Position numbers and translations under genes: made by a program
NCBI RefSeq assembly: GCF_029203305.1
Contig: NC_089461.1
Span: 434,001-498,000 of the forward strand
Length of the DNA stretch: 64,000 nucleotides
Reading direction: 5' to 3'
From: Yamadazyma tenuis
Taxonomy: Eukaryota > Ascomycota > Pichiomycetes > Serinales > Debaryomycetaceae
Shown here: in pieces, positions 9,287 to 18,944 of the stretch
Position numbering within the stretch: the first letter of the stretch is position 1
Layout of the letters: every line of letters starts with the position of its first letter
The notes under the pieces: model-generated
Told to the model about the DNA's origin: nothing
The model's database searches: none
What the model saw: only the letters and a program-made list of their open reading frames with translations

Positions 9287-11023
9287 ATGTCTGGTCTACA
9301 ATCAAATCCCCTCCTTTCGGATCCATCTATCGTCCAAGTGTCCTCTAATGATCAAACATCTATAAATATTGCTGCCCAAAATCAAACAACCTCCTTGGAA
9401 CCTAGCAATGTATTGTCCCAGTTATTAGACTCTGCTATGTCCAAAGCAGCCAAGGAAACCAGTCCTGAGTTTGAATTAAAGACATCATCCAGTTCTTCAA
9501 GCCCCAAATCGGTGAAGTCAAATAGGTATGAGATAAGTGCTACCAAGTCCAACTCTTCCCAAGTTTATTCTATCGACGAGCTTATGTCTCTTATCCCATT
9601 AGCAGATGCCACAATAGCAGACCAACTCCCCCCTAAAGAGTTCTGGTGTTTGTTCCACGTCAATAAAAAGCAGCACTTCCAGAAGGAATTTGGAGGCAAA
9701 CACAATAAGAGAAATAATACTTTCAACAACAACAACAACAACAATAAGAAAGAATTTGAAAACAGAAAGAAGAAGCCCGACTCCAGTGACTTTTTCGGCG
9801 ATGATGTGGACTCGGTACCTGAATGGAATGAAAGCACCGATATTGACAACAAGATGAAGTTTGAGATGGGTGACACCGTGGAAGATTTCGAAAGATGGAA
9901 GCAGTCTCAACGCCGCAAGAATGACGCTTCTGATATAACTGCTGGTAAAGAGCCACCCAAACCCGAACCCCAGCAGCTTTCTAATGATGTGGACAACTTC
10001 TTTTCCTTTGTCAAGACCACAAATACCACTGATGATAAGAAGAATGCCCAAGACTCATCTTCTAAAAGCTCCAGGTTTTCTTCCTTCTTCACTCCCCCAG
10101 CCCCTGAAACTGCAAGGGAAGAACCCAAACCACAACCTCCTATCGACCTAGGTTCCAGCTCCCGGTTTTTCGGAGGAGCACCTCCAGCTTCTGCTACTGC
10201 AAGTCAATCCTCCATTAATACCCCCGTCAACACAGATCCATCTGTGCCTCCAGGAATACAAAGACGAAGCCTCTCCGGTCAAAACCAGTACCCTGGAGGT
10301 CCTCCACAATCAAACCCTTCACATTCACCTGAAGAATCTAAAATGAGACAGATGCCAGGCCACCAGCCATTGCAAGGACATCCTCAAATTCCTCAAATTC
10401 CCATGGCTGGACCTCATGGCCATGTACCCCCCATGGGATTCCCCCCTGGATTACACCCGGGTTTTCCTATTCCAACCGGTAACCCTCCTAAAGGGCAGAA
10501 CGACTCTTTTTTCATGTCTCTAATGAGCAAGAATCCAAATGAGGGTGGAAATCACAATTCACAGCCTGAAAATGGCTCCCAGCCCAAAAATATGGCTCAA
10601 AACTTACCACCATGGCTCCAACACAATGGTGGCCAGCGTCCACAAGGACCTTTCCCTCCTCATCAACAGCAAAATATGCCTCCTCCAGGTTTGAATCAAA
10701 AGTCTGACCAACCACAATCTGAAGGTGGTGAAAGAGGAGCTGGTCCTAACAAAATGATTCCCCCATTTCCATTTCCAGGTGCACAAGGAATGTTTCCACC
10801 GGGGTTCATGCCTCCAGGAGTCCAACTTCCTCCGCAATTCAGAAACGACCCCAACATGATGAGAAACATGCCACCTCCCTCACAACAAGGTCCTGTTCCT
10901 CAGTTTATGCAATTTCCTCCTGGAATGATGCCTCCTAATGGGGTAAACCAAGGTAATCAGCCCGGAGGTCGGGGTAATAATGGGGTATTACGGGATCAAC
11001 AGGCCCCACCTAATGGAAAATAA
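9287..11023 (+). CDS. EAP1: eIF4E-binding translational regulator, Eap1-like
   Basis: Likely binds the cap-binding protein eIF4E, blocks its contact with eIF4G and promotes decapping of bound mRNAs. The key evidence is a canonical YxxxxL-phi motif, YSIDELM, at residues 94-100, followed by LADATIADQLPPKEFW. An Asn-rich run (about residues 144-153), the segment FEMGDTVEDFERWKQSQRRKND and two serine/phenylalanine patches (SSRFSSFF, SSRFFGG) follow. The C-terminal half is a long Pro/Gly/Met/Gln-rich disordered region, as in 4E-T/Eap1 proteins that assemble in P-bodies. Total length is 578 residues, near yeast Eap1 (632). Another proline-rich 4E-binding protein is possible because the disordered parts do not align well by eye. 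Confidence 0.7.
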   Translation: MSGLQSNPLLSDPSIVQVSSNDQTSINIAAQNQTTSLEPSNVLSQLLDSAMSKAAKETSPEFELKTSSSSSSPKSVKSNRYEISATKSNSSQVYSIDELMSLIPLADATIADQLPPKEFWCLFHVNKKQHFQKEFGGKHNKRNNTFNNNNNNNKKEFENRKKKPDSSDFFGDDVDSVPEWNESTDIDNKMKFEMGDTVEDFERWKQSQRRKNDASDITAGKEPPKPEPQQLSNDVDNFFSFVKTTNTTDDKKNAQDSSSKSSRFSSFFTPPAPETAREEPKPQPPIDLGSSSRFFGGAPPASATASQSSINTPVNTDPSVPPGIQRRSLSGQNQYPGGPPQSNPSHSPEESKMRQMPGHQPLQGHPQIPQIPMAGPHGHVPPMGFPPGLHPGFPIPTGNPPKGQNDSFFMSLMSKNPNEGGNHNSQPENGSQPKNMAQNLPPWLQHNGGQRPQGPFPPHQQQNMPPPGLNQKSDQPQSEGGERGAGPNKMIPPFPFPGAQGMFPPGFMPPGVQLPPQFRNDPNMMRNMPPPSQQGPVPQFMQFPPGMMPPNGVNQGNQPGGRGNNGVLRDQQAPPNGK

Positions 11024-11109
11024 AACTATCAAATGAAGGTGTATATATGATTAAAATTGTGTATTGATGTTATATAGTAGGAAACAATACAAACATGTCC
11101 ATTTGATAT

Positions 11110-12189
11110 TCAGATTATTTGGGAGACCTTTAAGAACAAATTCAATAGTTGAATGTGTTCATCGGTGCCGCTATTTAGTCTCTTGTCAGTTGTGAAAAGT
11201 AGCTGAGAGACGTGATTCTTTACAATTGAGCTTCTTGAATCGTCCATGATCAACTTATCATGCAACTGGTCAATAACTTGTTGGGCACTGTACCCTTGTA
11301 GTACCACATTTCTAGTTTCTTCGATAATCTCTTTACTATCTTTTGATTCGATTGTGCTCAAAATCTTGTCAATTATTTCGTCACTAACAACACCACCAAC
11401 CTCTAAAATGGAGTCTACCGTGATCTTATTGGTGCCAATACTAATATCTTCTTCAAGGAGCTTAAGCGACGAATGTAATCTGGTGGCCGATTGCAAATAC
11501 GTAATGGCTCTTCTCAAATCACCGTTGCTGATTTTCAACACTTCTTCCAAGGTTCCTTCCTCTGCTTCAATGCCTTCATGACCAGCAATGTATTGTAATC
11601 TACCCAAAGCATCGGAGTTATTTAATGGCTTGAATCTGAATTTTGAGCATCTGGAGGCCAATGGATCGATGATTCTAGTGATATAATTACAAACCAAACA
11701 GAATCTGGTGACCCCAGAATAGGTTTCCATTGTTCTTCTCAAGGCAGATTGCGCATCGTTGGTCATAGAATCAGCTTCATCCAAAATGATGATCTTATAC
11801 GGTGGGCATGGGTATTTCTCCAAATCTTCAGGAGACGGATTGGAGATGGTCAATCGGGCAAAGTTCTTGATCTTTTGTCTGACTATGGAAATTCCTCTTT
11901 CATCGGAAGCATTAAGCTCAAGAACACGACTCTTGAACAAAATAGGACCGTAAAGCAGCTTGGCCAACGCCAAAATCGTTGATGTTTTACCAGTTCCTGG
12001 TGGACCGTAGAATAACATATGCGGTAAGTTGGCGGACACTAATGTTCTCTTCAACACTTTAACAGTATGGTCTTGAGACGCCACATCATCCAAGCTCTTA
12101 GGCCTATACTTTTCTACCCATGGCGTATGCTCTATTTTCTCCTGCTCGTAAGCCTTGTTTCTGGTGGATCTTTCTGCTTCAGACACCAT
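11110..12189 (-). CDS. RFC2: Replication factor C small subunit 2
   Basis: AAA+ subunit of the RFC clamp loader, which places PCNA on primed DNA and also works in checkpoint loaders. The 359-residue protein starts at the ATG at 12189; an 18-codon extension upstream lacks an ATG. Clear motifs are WVEKYRP, Walker A GPPGTGKT (residues 62-69), ELNASDERGI, Walker B IIILDEADSM, the arginine-finger SRC motif (LASRCSKFRF) and the C-terminal collar ending LLFTTDKRLNSGTDEHIQLL. PCPPYKIIILDEADSM and RIIDPLASRC match Rfc2 best among the small subunits. Codon 78 is CTG where relatives have a polar residue, hinting that CUG is serine. An ACGCGT box lies 34 bases upstream. Confidence 0.96.
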   Translation of the reverse strand: MVSEAERSTRNKAYEQEKIEHTPWVEKYRPKSLDDVASQDHTVKVLKRTLVSANLPHMLFYGPPGTGKTSTILALAKLLYGPILFKSRVLELNASDERGISIVRQKIKNFARLTISNPSPEDLEKYPCPPYKIIILDEADSMTNDAQSALRRTMETYSGVTRFCLVCNYITRIIDPLASRCSKFRFKPLNNSDALGRLQYIAGHEGIEAEEGTLEEVLKISNGDLRRAITYLQSATRLHSSLKLLEEDISIGTNKITVDSILEVGGVVSDEIIDKILSTIESKDSKEIIEETRNVVLQGYSAQQVIDQLHDKLIMDDSRSSIVKNHVSQLLFTTDKRLNSGTDEHIQLLNLFLKVSQII

Positions 12190-12222
12190 TAGTAGATTTG
12201 AGAAAATCGACTTCACAAAAAG

Positions 12223-12228
12223 ACGCGT
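12223..12228 (-). promoter_or_regulatory. MCB (ACGCGT) box upstream of RFC2
   Basis: A perfect palindromic ACGCGT lies 34-39 bases before the RFC2 ATG. This is the MBF consensus that drives G1/S transcription of replication genes in yeasts. It is close to the start codon, so function depends on where transcription begins. Confidence 0.55.
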
Positions 12229-12341
12229 TGATAAATTTTTCAACTACGATTAGTGGAATTACAATTAAAAATGATCTTTTGTAGCTAATTATACAAGGTA
12301 GACAGCCTGCCGGAAACAAATAATCAAAAATGTGGTATAGC

Positions 12342-13394
12342 TCACTGCACACCTACCACCGACAATTCAAGGGTCCATACTCTTCTCATGTGGACCTTAA
12401 CAGTCATGCTTTTTTCACCATAATTAGGGAATAAGTGGGGTGCGGTGATAGGAATGTCAACAGATTCATGAGACCACCAGCATTTTCTGGCAGGCTTCTT
12501 CCAGAAAAGAAGTAATTTGTTATTGTTACTGTGATCGTTTCGCTTTCTCGACAACGATCTTGAAGCAGCTCTGGAGGCACTATTAGCCAAACTGGCTATT
12601 CTGGATCTGGATCGAGAAGTCGTAGAAGCATTTGAAGTCACTGGAACAAGATTGGGAGACTCGGGAGGAGTTGGGTCCGGGTGGTTTTTCAATCTCACCA
12701 ACAGTAATGAAAGTAACAAACATTTGGAGGGTTCCATTGATCTGCTTCCCCATAAACTGGTGGGGTCGAATCCAGAAGAACACAACATCTCGAACAAGTG
12801 CTTTTCTGCTGGGCCCAAACTGGCTTCAGACTGAGGCAGGTGAACATCGTATCCCAAACCCGAAAAAACAAACGTGCTTTTCAATAAATGCTTACTGACT
12901 TCGATCTTGAGAAATCTCATGGATTCTTCATTCAAGCCTGGAATCGGAGGCACCACGTAGTAGTCAAGGTCTTCTCTCAACACTATGATAGCTGGCTTGG
13001 TGTTTAATACGTGCAACGCATCATTCAGATACTTCATACCGGTAGATTGCGGAGATATAGACGAAAGCCTATCCAACTCAAGGTGGGCATCGTTAAATGT
13101 ATCTGTAATATACTGGAAACACTGTGGATCGAAACCGACATAGACAATATCTTCCTCTGTCAAGTTTGTTATCACCTGGCCCCGGGAATCCAAAAAAACT
13201 CCGTTAGGAAATAAGCACAATAATATACTTTCGGGTAAATTCATTAATTCATCTCTTGTTATAGTAAAACTGATGCCACGTATATTCAAGTGGATCTTGG
13301 AATTGTAATCGATTGCCAGAGTTTCATCGTAAGGTTGTGGAATGCTATCAAAGTTGTTGTCCTGAGACACTTGTGTGATTATATTATCAGTCAT
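12342..13394 (-). CDS. WHI2: Whi2-like BTB-domain stress and growth regulator
   Basis: Yeast Whi2 partners the plasma-membrane phosphatases Psr1/Psr2, activates the general stress response and restrains TORC1 when amino acids are low. The 350-residue protein starts at the ATG at 13394. A BTB/POZ-like domain covers roughly residues 30-190: IHLNIRGISFTITRDELMNLPESILLCLFPNG, VFLDSRGQ, VYVGFDPQCFQYI. A serine/arginine-rich linker (TSRSRSRIASLANSASRAASRSLSRK) separates it from the C-terminal end (KPARKCWWSHESVDIPI). It is shorter than S. cerevisiae Whi2 (486). Its promoter is shared with the divergent YAE1, 252 bases apart. Confidence 0.85.
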   Translation of the reverse strand: MTDNIITQVSQDNNFDSIPQPYDETLAIDYNSKIHLNIRGISFTITRDELMNLPESILLCLFPNGVFLDSRGQVITNLTEEDIVYVGFDPQCFQYITDTFNDAHLELDRLSSISPQSTGMKYLNDALHVLNTKPAIIVLREDLDYYVVPPIPGLNEESMRFLKIEVSKHLLKSTFVFSGLGYDVHLPQSEASLGPAEKHLFEMLCSSGFDPTSLWGSRSMEPSKCLLLSLLLVRLKNHPDPTPPESPNLVPVTSNASTTSRSRSRIASLANSASRAASRSLSRKRNDHSNNNKLLLFWKKPARKCWWSHESVDIPITAPHLFPNYGEKSMTVKVHMRRVWTLELSVVGVQ

Positions 13395-13646
13395 TTTCTC
13401 AAGCACCACAGCTATTAACGGGGTCTAATGCAGTAGAATGGGAGTCTGGAAGTATGTATGTGTTCTTGTCGGGCTGTACAATGTAGGACCAAGGTTGCCG
13501 GCACCTTCTTGTAGAATTATTGTATGACTACGACAGACCTGTAAGGAAGAAGTGGTTATAATGTACGAGAAATTTTCCTGGCTGGTTTACAGAAACGAGC
13601 AATCCGCGCGCAGCCGCTTGACTCGGCTCTCACCAGCTTGTTGTCT

Positions 13647-14126
13647 ATGTCTTGCAATAAGGATGACTGTTGCCAGTCAGACAGTGTATGTGAGCGGAAT
13701 GAAGTGCCAAATGATGTAGAGGGAATTTATGAACTGGTGGATGCGCTGGACGATGTCTGGGGAGATAGTGATGGAGAAGACGATATAATTACTAAGAACT
13801 CTTCATCTACGGCTGAAATAAAGAGGGTTCACACCAAACAGGGGTATTTGGATGGGCTAAGCAACGCCAAAGAGTCGAGCCTACAGCAAGGGTTTGATGA
13901 CGGGTATCCCAAAGGCGGAGAATTGGGAATAATGGTTGGGAGGATTTTAGCTACTGTTCTCTCATACGATACTGAGTTGTTTCTACAGTGCAAACAGGAA
14001 CTTATTATATCTAAAGTGCTAAATAAGGGGTACTTCAACTCTAACTTAGATATAGAAGACTTAGAGGCGCACGAGGTGTTACAAAAATGGCTAAAAATAT
14101 GTAGTGATTTAATTCCCGACTTGTAA
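13647..14126 (+). CDS. YAE1: Yae1, Rli1 iron-sulfur maturation adaptor
   Basis: Yae1 with Lto1 recruits the cytosolic Fe-S targeting complex to the ribosome-recycling ABC protein Rli1. The protein has 159 residues from the ATG at 13647; the two codons before it are TTG. The N-terminus holds LDDVWGDSDGED, typical of the family. The deca-GX3 region (about residues 67-105) runs GYLDGLSNAKESSLQQGFDDGYPKGGELG with glycines spaced by three. The stop is only 8 bases from the stop of MVP1 on the other strand, so the transcripts should overlap tail to tail. Confidence 0.88.
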   Translation: MSCNKDDCCQSDSVCERNEVPNDVEGIYELVDALDDVWGDSDGEDDIITKNSSSTAEIKRVHTKQGYLDGLSNAKESSLQQGFDDGYPKGGELGIMVGRILATVLSYDTELFLQCKQELIISKVLNKGYFNSNLDIEDLEAHEVLQKWLKICSDLIPDL

Positions 14127-14134
14127 ATATATGA

Positions 14135-16182
14135 TTATCTACTCAATGGCATGTCATTCTGGATGACTGTATCCATGGTGTCATACAAACTCGACAATTT
14201 CCCATGGAACTTAGTTCTACCCCTGCTCCAGTCAATCCACATTTCTGACAAGAGATACTGTGTTTCCTGAAACATCAAGTACTCTTGTAAACACCGTTCC
14301 TTTATAAGCCAGTCTTTATTCAATTGTTGGAACATTTCTTGTTTGTCGTTGATTATGCTTTGTTTCATCTTGGCCAAATCGCTGCCTTTAATGTCGGCAT
14401 CCTCATCACTTAGCCGGTTGAACTTAGCTTCGCCGTCCCGGATTCTGTTTTGCAACTGAGAAATGGTGTTGGTCAGGAGTCGTTTGTGTCTTTCGAAGAG
14501 TTCAACCAACGAGTACAAGTAGTCAAGGAAGTTCTTGAACTTCTCAAGAACAGAAGTGTTGATCGCAAATGTTTCATCAACGATGGCCTGACTAGAATTA
14601 GTGAAGAATTCGGATACTGTATTCAATGAGTTGTCAATGGCACTGAAATCATCATGGTTATTGGCAGAAATGGCCGAATCCTTTTCTTCTAAATGGGGAT
14701 ACAAGTCGTTATTTAGGTCCTGGAACCTTCCTAACATCTCCACAAACTTGTTGTTATCGTATGCAATTTGTTGTTGTCTCTTCTCATATCTTTCTATCAA
14801 AATCACTAGTTTGGTCCATACTTCAATGATCTTTGGGAGAGACTGTTCGGTCTTATGCCATTTCTTCATGAAATCCTCACCTATAGCAGGCCAGATCTTA
14901 TTCATAAAATGAGGCAGAATCTTGATGCCTTTGAATTCCAAACTGTAATCTATTTGAGCTTGCTTTCTCCAGGAAACTAAATCTGTAGGAACACTCAAAA
15001 ATGTAATTACCACAGGGTCTTTTCTTAATACAGGATGTTTGATAATTTGATTCAAGAACCGGTATAAGCCTCTACGCCGTCTCTGTAAAAATTGGGAATC
15101 AGGGGAGGCTCCTACTGAAAGGTATTAGTAAATGTTCAAAAACAAAAAAGGTGCAAAATCTTTACATACCATTAAACTTTTTCGGGGGTAACCCGGGAAT
15201 CACTCTAAAAGGATATTTTTTAAGTAAGAATTCCAAGAGCCTGAATGTGTTAGTAGGAGGAGAAGCCAAAAATCAAATAAGAATATACGTACCAAACAAA
15301 ATCAGAGTATCTTCTAAGAACCTTTTTAAGGCCCGCAGGAGAATTCATTCCCAAATTAATCTGATGGGTGATGGCATAATTGATGTGTTTGAAAATAAGC
15401 CCTTCTTTCTCAGGCACTTCTTTGATGAATATTATCTGTTTCCCGTCATACAAAGGTCTGAACATGTCTCTGTAGTCGTTTATATACTTCTTAAGCTCGG
15501 TAAATGCAGCCGGTTCTTCGATCGGAGTGTTTGTTGATTGATTCGGGGACACAGTCTCCGCCAATAGGGGCTCTTTCAATTGACCAGGTCCCCACGCAGT
15601 GTCGTCATCAATACCAGACTCTGCTAACTGGCTGGTCAATGGGTCGATAAACGTCTTTGCTTCGGAGGAGTCTGTTTCCACGAGAAAGTGCATGATGTCT
15701 TTTGGAATGTCCGGTAAATCGGCGATTTTGAACTGCAACGTCACATAGTCCCCGGTACCTGCAAGGTCCAATTCTAACGCGACCATTCCCAAGCTCTGAA
15801 AGAAGTTCAGTGGATGGGTGAAGTTGGCTAAGTTTTGATCAAAAATGGTGTTCACAATACGAGTACGCTGATAACCAGAAAAGTTGTGGTGGGCTACCAA
15901 CTTATCTAAGATCAACCGTTCAAAGTCATTTCCCGAAACCAACTGGTCCTTTAGCTCGGTGTATAATTGCTTGTAGGACGCAGGGATCTTTGCTTCGTCA
16001 AACTTGAAGTCGTTTGTCCCGTCACTTTCTTCCTCTGAGTCGTCACCATTGGTTAAAATCTGGGACGGTGTCAAGTACACACTGTTGAAGGGGGTGGTAG
16101 TACTTCCATGGTCGGGAGTCTCATCGTTGGTCCACCCATTGGCCCACGGATCCTCTGATCCGTATATATTACTACCGCTCAT
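14135..16182 (-). CDS. MVP1: Sorting nexin Mvp1 (three exons)
   Basis: Mvp1 is a PX-BAR sorting nexin that acts at endosomes in retrograde traffic to the Golgi and vacuole. Exons are 16182-15293, 15240-15170 and 15114-14135, giving 646 residues. Intron 1 (15292-15241) has donor GTACGT, branch CTACTAAC and acceptor CAG. Intron 2 (15169-15115) has GTATGT, ACTAAT and CAG. Joining restores the PX domain: RRYSDFVW, then LLEFLLKKYPFRVIPGLPPKKFN, then SPDSQFLQRRRRGLYRFLNQIIKHP. Exon 3 adds the BAR-like helical domain. Acceptor 2 reads CAGTAG, so a site 3 bases downstream would drop one valine. The start lies 63 bases from the divergent DPP1-like gene. Confidence 0.93.
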
Positions 16183-16245
16183 GGTTACAAAGATTCGTTT
16201 ATTTCTCCTGCGCGCGGTTTTTTTGATATTTCGAAATCAACAACC

Positions 16246-17184
16246 ATGGAGGCCGTAAAGGGTACATTATTTAGTATTATTAACTACTTCCACAAGGATG
16301 ACAGGTACAATCGTGTGACTCTAGGCTTGGATAGAAATCCAAGCATGAAGACGCTTATCCGCTGGCGGTTTGCTGATGTGTTTATTTTGGGTTCTATGCT
16401 GGTATTGTTCATGTTCACCTATTACATCCCACCGTTCCAAAGACAATTTTTCGTGGATGATTTGACGATATCTCATCCGTTTGCTGAAAACGAGCGGGTA
16501 TCCAACTCGGGGCTTTTTTTCTACGCCGTGTGGATTCCACTAACGGTGATTATTATCATCGGTCTCATCTTCACCAAACCTGCTAACAAGGTATATGTTA
16601 CGTATATTTCGGTGATGGGCCTTTTAATTGCCGTGTTCACCGCGAGTATCACCACAGACATCCTCAAGAACTTCATAGGAAGACATAGGCCAGACTTCTT
16701 GGCCCGTTGTATACCTCGGGCTGATACCCCTACTGGTGTCATGGTGTTCGCCAAAGATGTTTGTACAACCGATAATACAGACCGATTGATGGATGGGTTT
16801 AGAACTACGCCTTCTGGACATTCCAGTATAAGTTTTTCAGGCCTTGGATATCTTTCGTTCTGGCTTGCTGGTCAACTTATTGTCAAACATTATCAGCTGG
16901 GAGCATGGAGAAGTATAGTGGCATTCGCACCTAGTTTTGGTGCTTCCTTGATTGCCTTGAGCAGAACCGAAGATTATAGGCACCACTTTATTGATGTGAT
17001 CATTGGCTCCATACTTGGTTTAGGAATTGGGTACTGGTCGTATTTCAGGTACTTTCCATCATTAACATCTACAAAAGCGTTTGAACCGCTTATAATTAGC
17101 AATGAACACTCTGGAAGCAAAATTCATGATGAGGATGAGTCTGTCGAGTATCACACTCTTGATACCACCCAAGAAGATGTATAG
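16246..17184 (+). CDS. DPP1: Diacylglycerol pyrophosphate phosphatase, PAP2 family
   Basis: Dephosphorylates diacylglycerol pyrophosphate, phosphatidate and related lipids in the vacuole or Golgi membrane. The 312-residue protein shows the full three-part phosphatase signature: KNFIGRHRP (around residue 140), TPSGHSS (around 188) and SRTEDYRHHFIDVIIG (238-253). About six membrane segments are visible, for example VFILGSMLVLFMFTYYI and IPLTVIIIIGLIF. S. cerevisiae has paralogues Dpp1 and Lpp1; the RTEDYRHHFIDV wording and length fit Dpp1 better, but the choice is not certain. The very short promoter is shared with MVP1. Confidence 0.88.
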   Translation: MEAVKGTLFSIINYFHKDDRYNRVTLGLDRNPSMKTLIRWRFADVFILGSMLVLFMFTYYIPPFQRQFFVDDLTISHPFAENERVSNSGLFFYAVWIPLTVIIIIGLIFTKPANKVYVTYISVMGLLIAVFTASITTDILKNFIGRHRPDFLARCIPRADTPTGVMVFAKDVCTTDNTDRLMDGFRTTPSGHSSISFSGLGYLSFWLAGQLIVKHYQLGAWRSIVAFAPSFGASLIALSRTEDYRHHFIDVIIGSILGLGIGYWSYFRYFPSLTSTKAFEPLIISNEHSGSKIHDEDESVEYHTLDTTQEDV

Positions 17185-17387
17185 AAAGCATATGAAAGTA
17201 TTATGTAGCTTATTTATTCGTTTCACTTGAAACTATCTTACTATCGCTATTCGCAGTTTCCACACGACAATATATTCATATGCGAACGTTGACAAAGTCA
17301 CCAGAAAAGTTAGTCTTCGAGCCTCATTTATTCCACAGTTAAATCGGATCCACCTGTCAGCGAAATACACACATATTCGCTCACTTC

Positions 17388-18911
17388 ATGTCTACACCGT
17401 CTGTGTACTGCTTTGTGTCAGCTGGAAGTGTTCACTGCATTCCGGTCAATGCTTTCAACGGCTTTTCCAAACACCTTGATGGTTCACCTCAGCCCACAAT
17501 TCAAATCGACCACCACAACTCAGTGGTAAACACCAAACAGTTAACGCCGGTGGAAGAGAATGATATTCATTTGAAGATCAAGCACAAAAACTTGTTGTAC
17601 AACTTGAATAACCCCTCCCTTTCAGATATCGAATCTGATTCAAACGATACCAATGATGAGTCGGAATACATATCTGGTGTGATAGATAACTACTTGGCCC
17701 ATGCCTTATATTTTCCCGACTACTCTATCGAATTGACAGACAACATAAGCGACAATTACGCACAAATCCGAGAGTTTCTTTGCAAGATATTCTCTAAGAC
17801 CTGGGTCCACAGTGAGAAAATCACTGTCCAAAGGCTCACGGGTGGTATCACCAATATGTTACTACAATGCACTTATACCCCCAACAATGAGATTGTGTTG
17901 ATGAGAGCATATGGCCCTGGAACCAACTTTATTATCGATAGACACAGAGAATTCATCCTGCAATTGGTATTGCATTCAATCCATTTGGCACCCACAGTCC
18001 ATGCTCGGTTCAAAAATGGACTCATTTATGGGTTTCTTGAAGGTCGTTCTTTAGAACCACTGGAATTGAAACACGAAAACTTATACCCTTTGATTGCCCA
18101 ACAGTTGGGAAATTGGCATTCCAAGGTGGAAATTTCAAAAGTTCACCAAGGGGTTGAAAAACTCCGGGAATATACAAGGTCTTCCAAGCGAAGGCTGTTT
18201 GATCAGCCTCGGCCAAAAGACTTGCATTTAAGAAAAGAAAAGGAACGGAGGATCAAGAAAAGATACATATCCAACGTTTGGGAACTCATAGAGGACTGGA
18301 TTAATATTGTTCCCATTATACCTCCATTAATTGAATCTTTCCGTGAAAATTCATCCTCAGAAGTGACTGAAGACAACTTAAGAGAAACCATCATGACCGA
18401 GTTCAAATGGCTCAAGAGCACTTTGGAACTGAGGTCCAATTCTCCGGTGGTTTCTGCACACTGTGATCTATTATCTGGAAACATTATTATACCCAACGAA
18501 GAGTTGATTTCAACACCACTCACCGAATTACCTCCTTTGAGCGAAAACCCAATACAATTTATTGACTATGAGTACATGCTTCCGGCCCCCAGAGCTTTTG
18601 ACATTGCCAATCACTTGGCTGAATGGCAAGGATTCAATTGTGATCGTTCTGCCATTCCAGAGCCTTCGAGGAGTAATAAGACCTTAGTAAGGTGGGTTAA
18701 AGCTTACCTTAATGATGATGATGCTCTGCCAGAACTCGTCCAAGGTTTGATCGACGAAATCTACTGTTATTATGGCTTCCCTGGATTTTACTGGGGAATT
18801 TGGGCTGCTATTCAGAGTGAATTGTCCAACATTGATTTCAGTTATGCTGATTATTCCAAATTAAGATTACAGGAGTACTGGGATTGGAAACAAAGCTTTT
18901 TAGTTAATTAG
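17388..18911 (+). CDS. EKI1: Ethanolamine kinase (choline/ethanolamine kinase family)
   Basis: Phosphorylates ethanolamine, the first step of the Kennedy route to phosphatidylethanolamine. The 507-residue protein starts at the ATG at 17388. Motifs are the nucleotide-binding start LTGGITNMLLQC (about residue 150), the Brenner motif SAHCDLLSGNII (about 355) and the choline-kinase motif IDYEYMLPAPRAFDIANHLAEW (about 393). It ends YGFPGFYWGIWAAIQSELSNIDFSYADYSKLRLQEYWDWK. The last segment resembles Eki1 more than Cki1. Choline may be used as well. The N-terminal ~100 residues are variable and partly acidic. Confidence 0.85.
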   Translation: MSTPSVYCFVSAGSVHCIPVNAFNGFSKHLDGSPQPTIQIDHHNSVVNTKQLTPVEENDIHLKIKHKNLLYNLNNPSLSDIESDSNDTNDESEYISGVIDNYLAHALYFPDYSIELTDNISDNYAQIREFLCKIFSKTWVHSEKITVQRLTGGITNMLLQCTYTPNNEIVLMRAYGPGTNFIIDRHREFILQLVLHSIHLAPTVHARFKNGLIYGFLEGRSLEPLELKHENLYPLIAQQLGNWHSKVEISKVHQGVEKLREYTRSSKRRLFDQPRPKDLHLRKEKERRIKKRYISNVWELIEDWINIVPIIPPLIESFRENSSSEVTEDNLRETIMTEFKWLKSTLELRSNSPVVSAHCDLLSGNIIIPNEELISTPLTELPPLSENPIQFIDYEYMLPAPRAFDIANHLAEWQGFNCDRSAIPEPSRSNKTLVRWVKAYLNDDDALPELVQGLIDEIYCYYGFPGFYWGIWAAIQSELSNIDFSYADYSKLRLQEYWDWKQSFLVN

Positions 18912-18944
18912 TCGTCATTTATTACTATTTAATACATCACTTAA

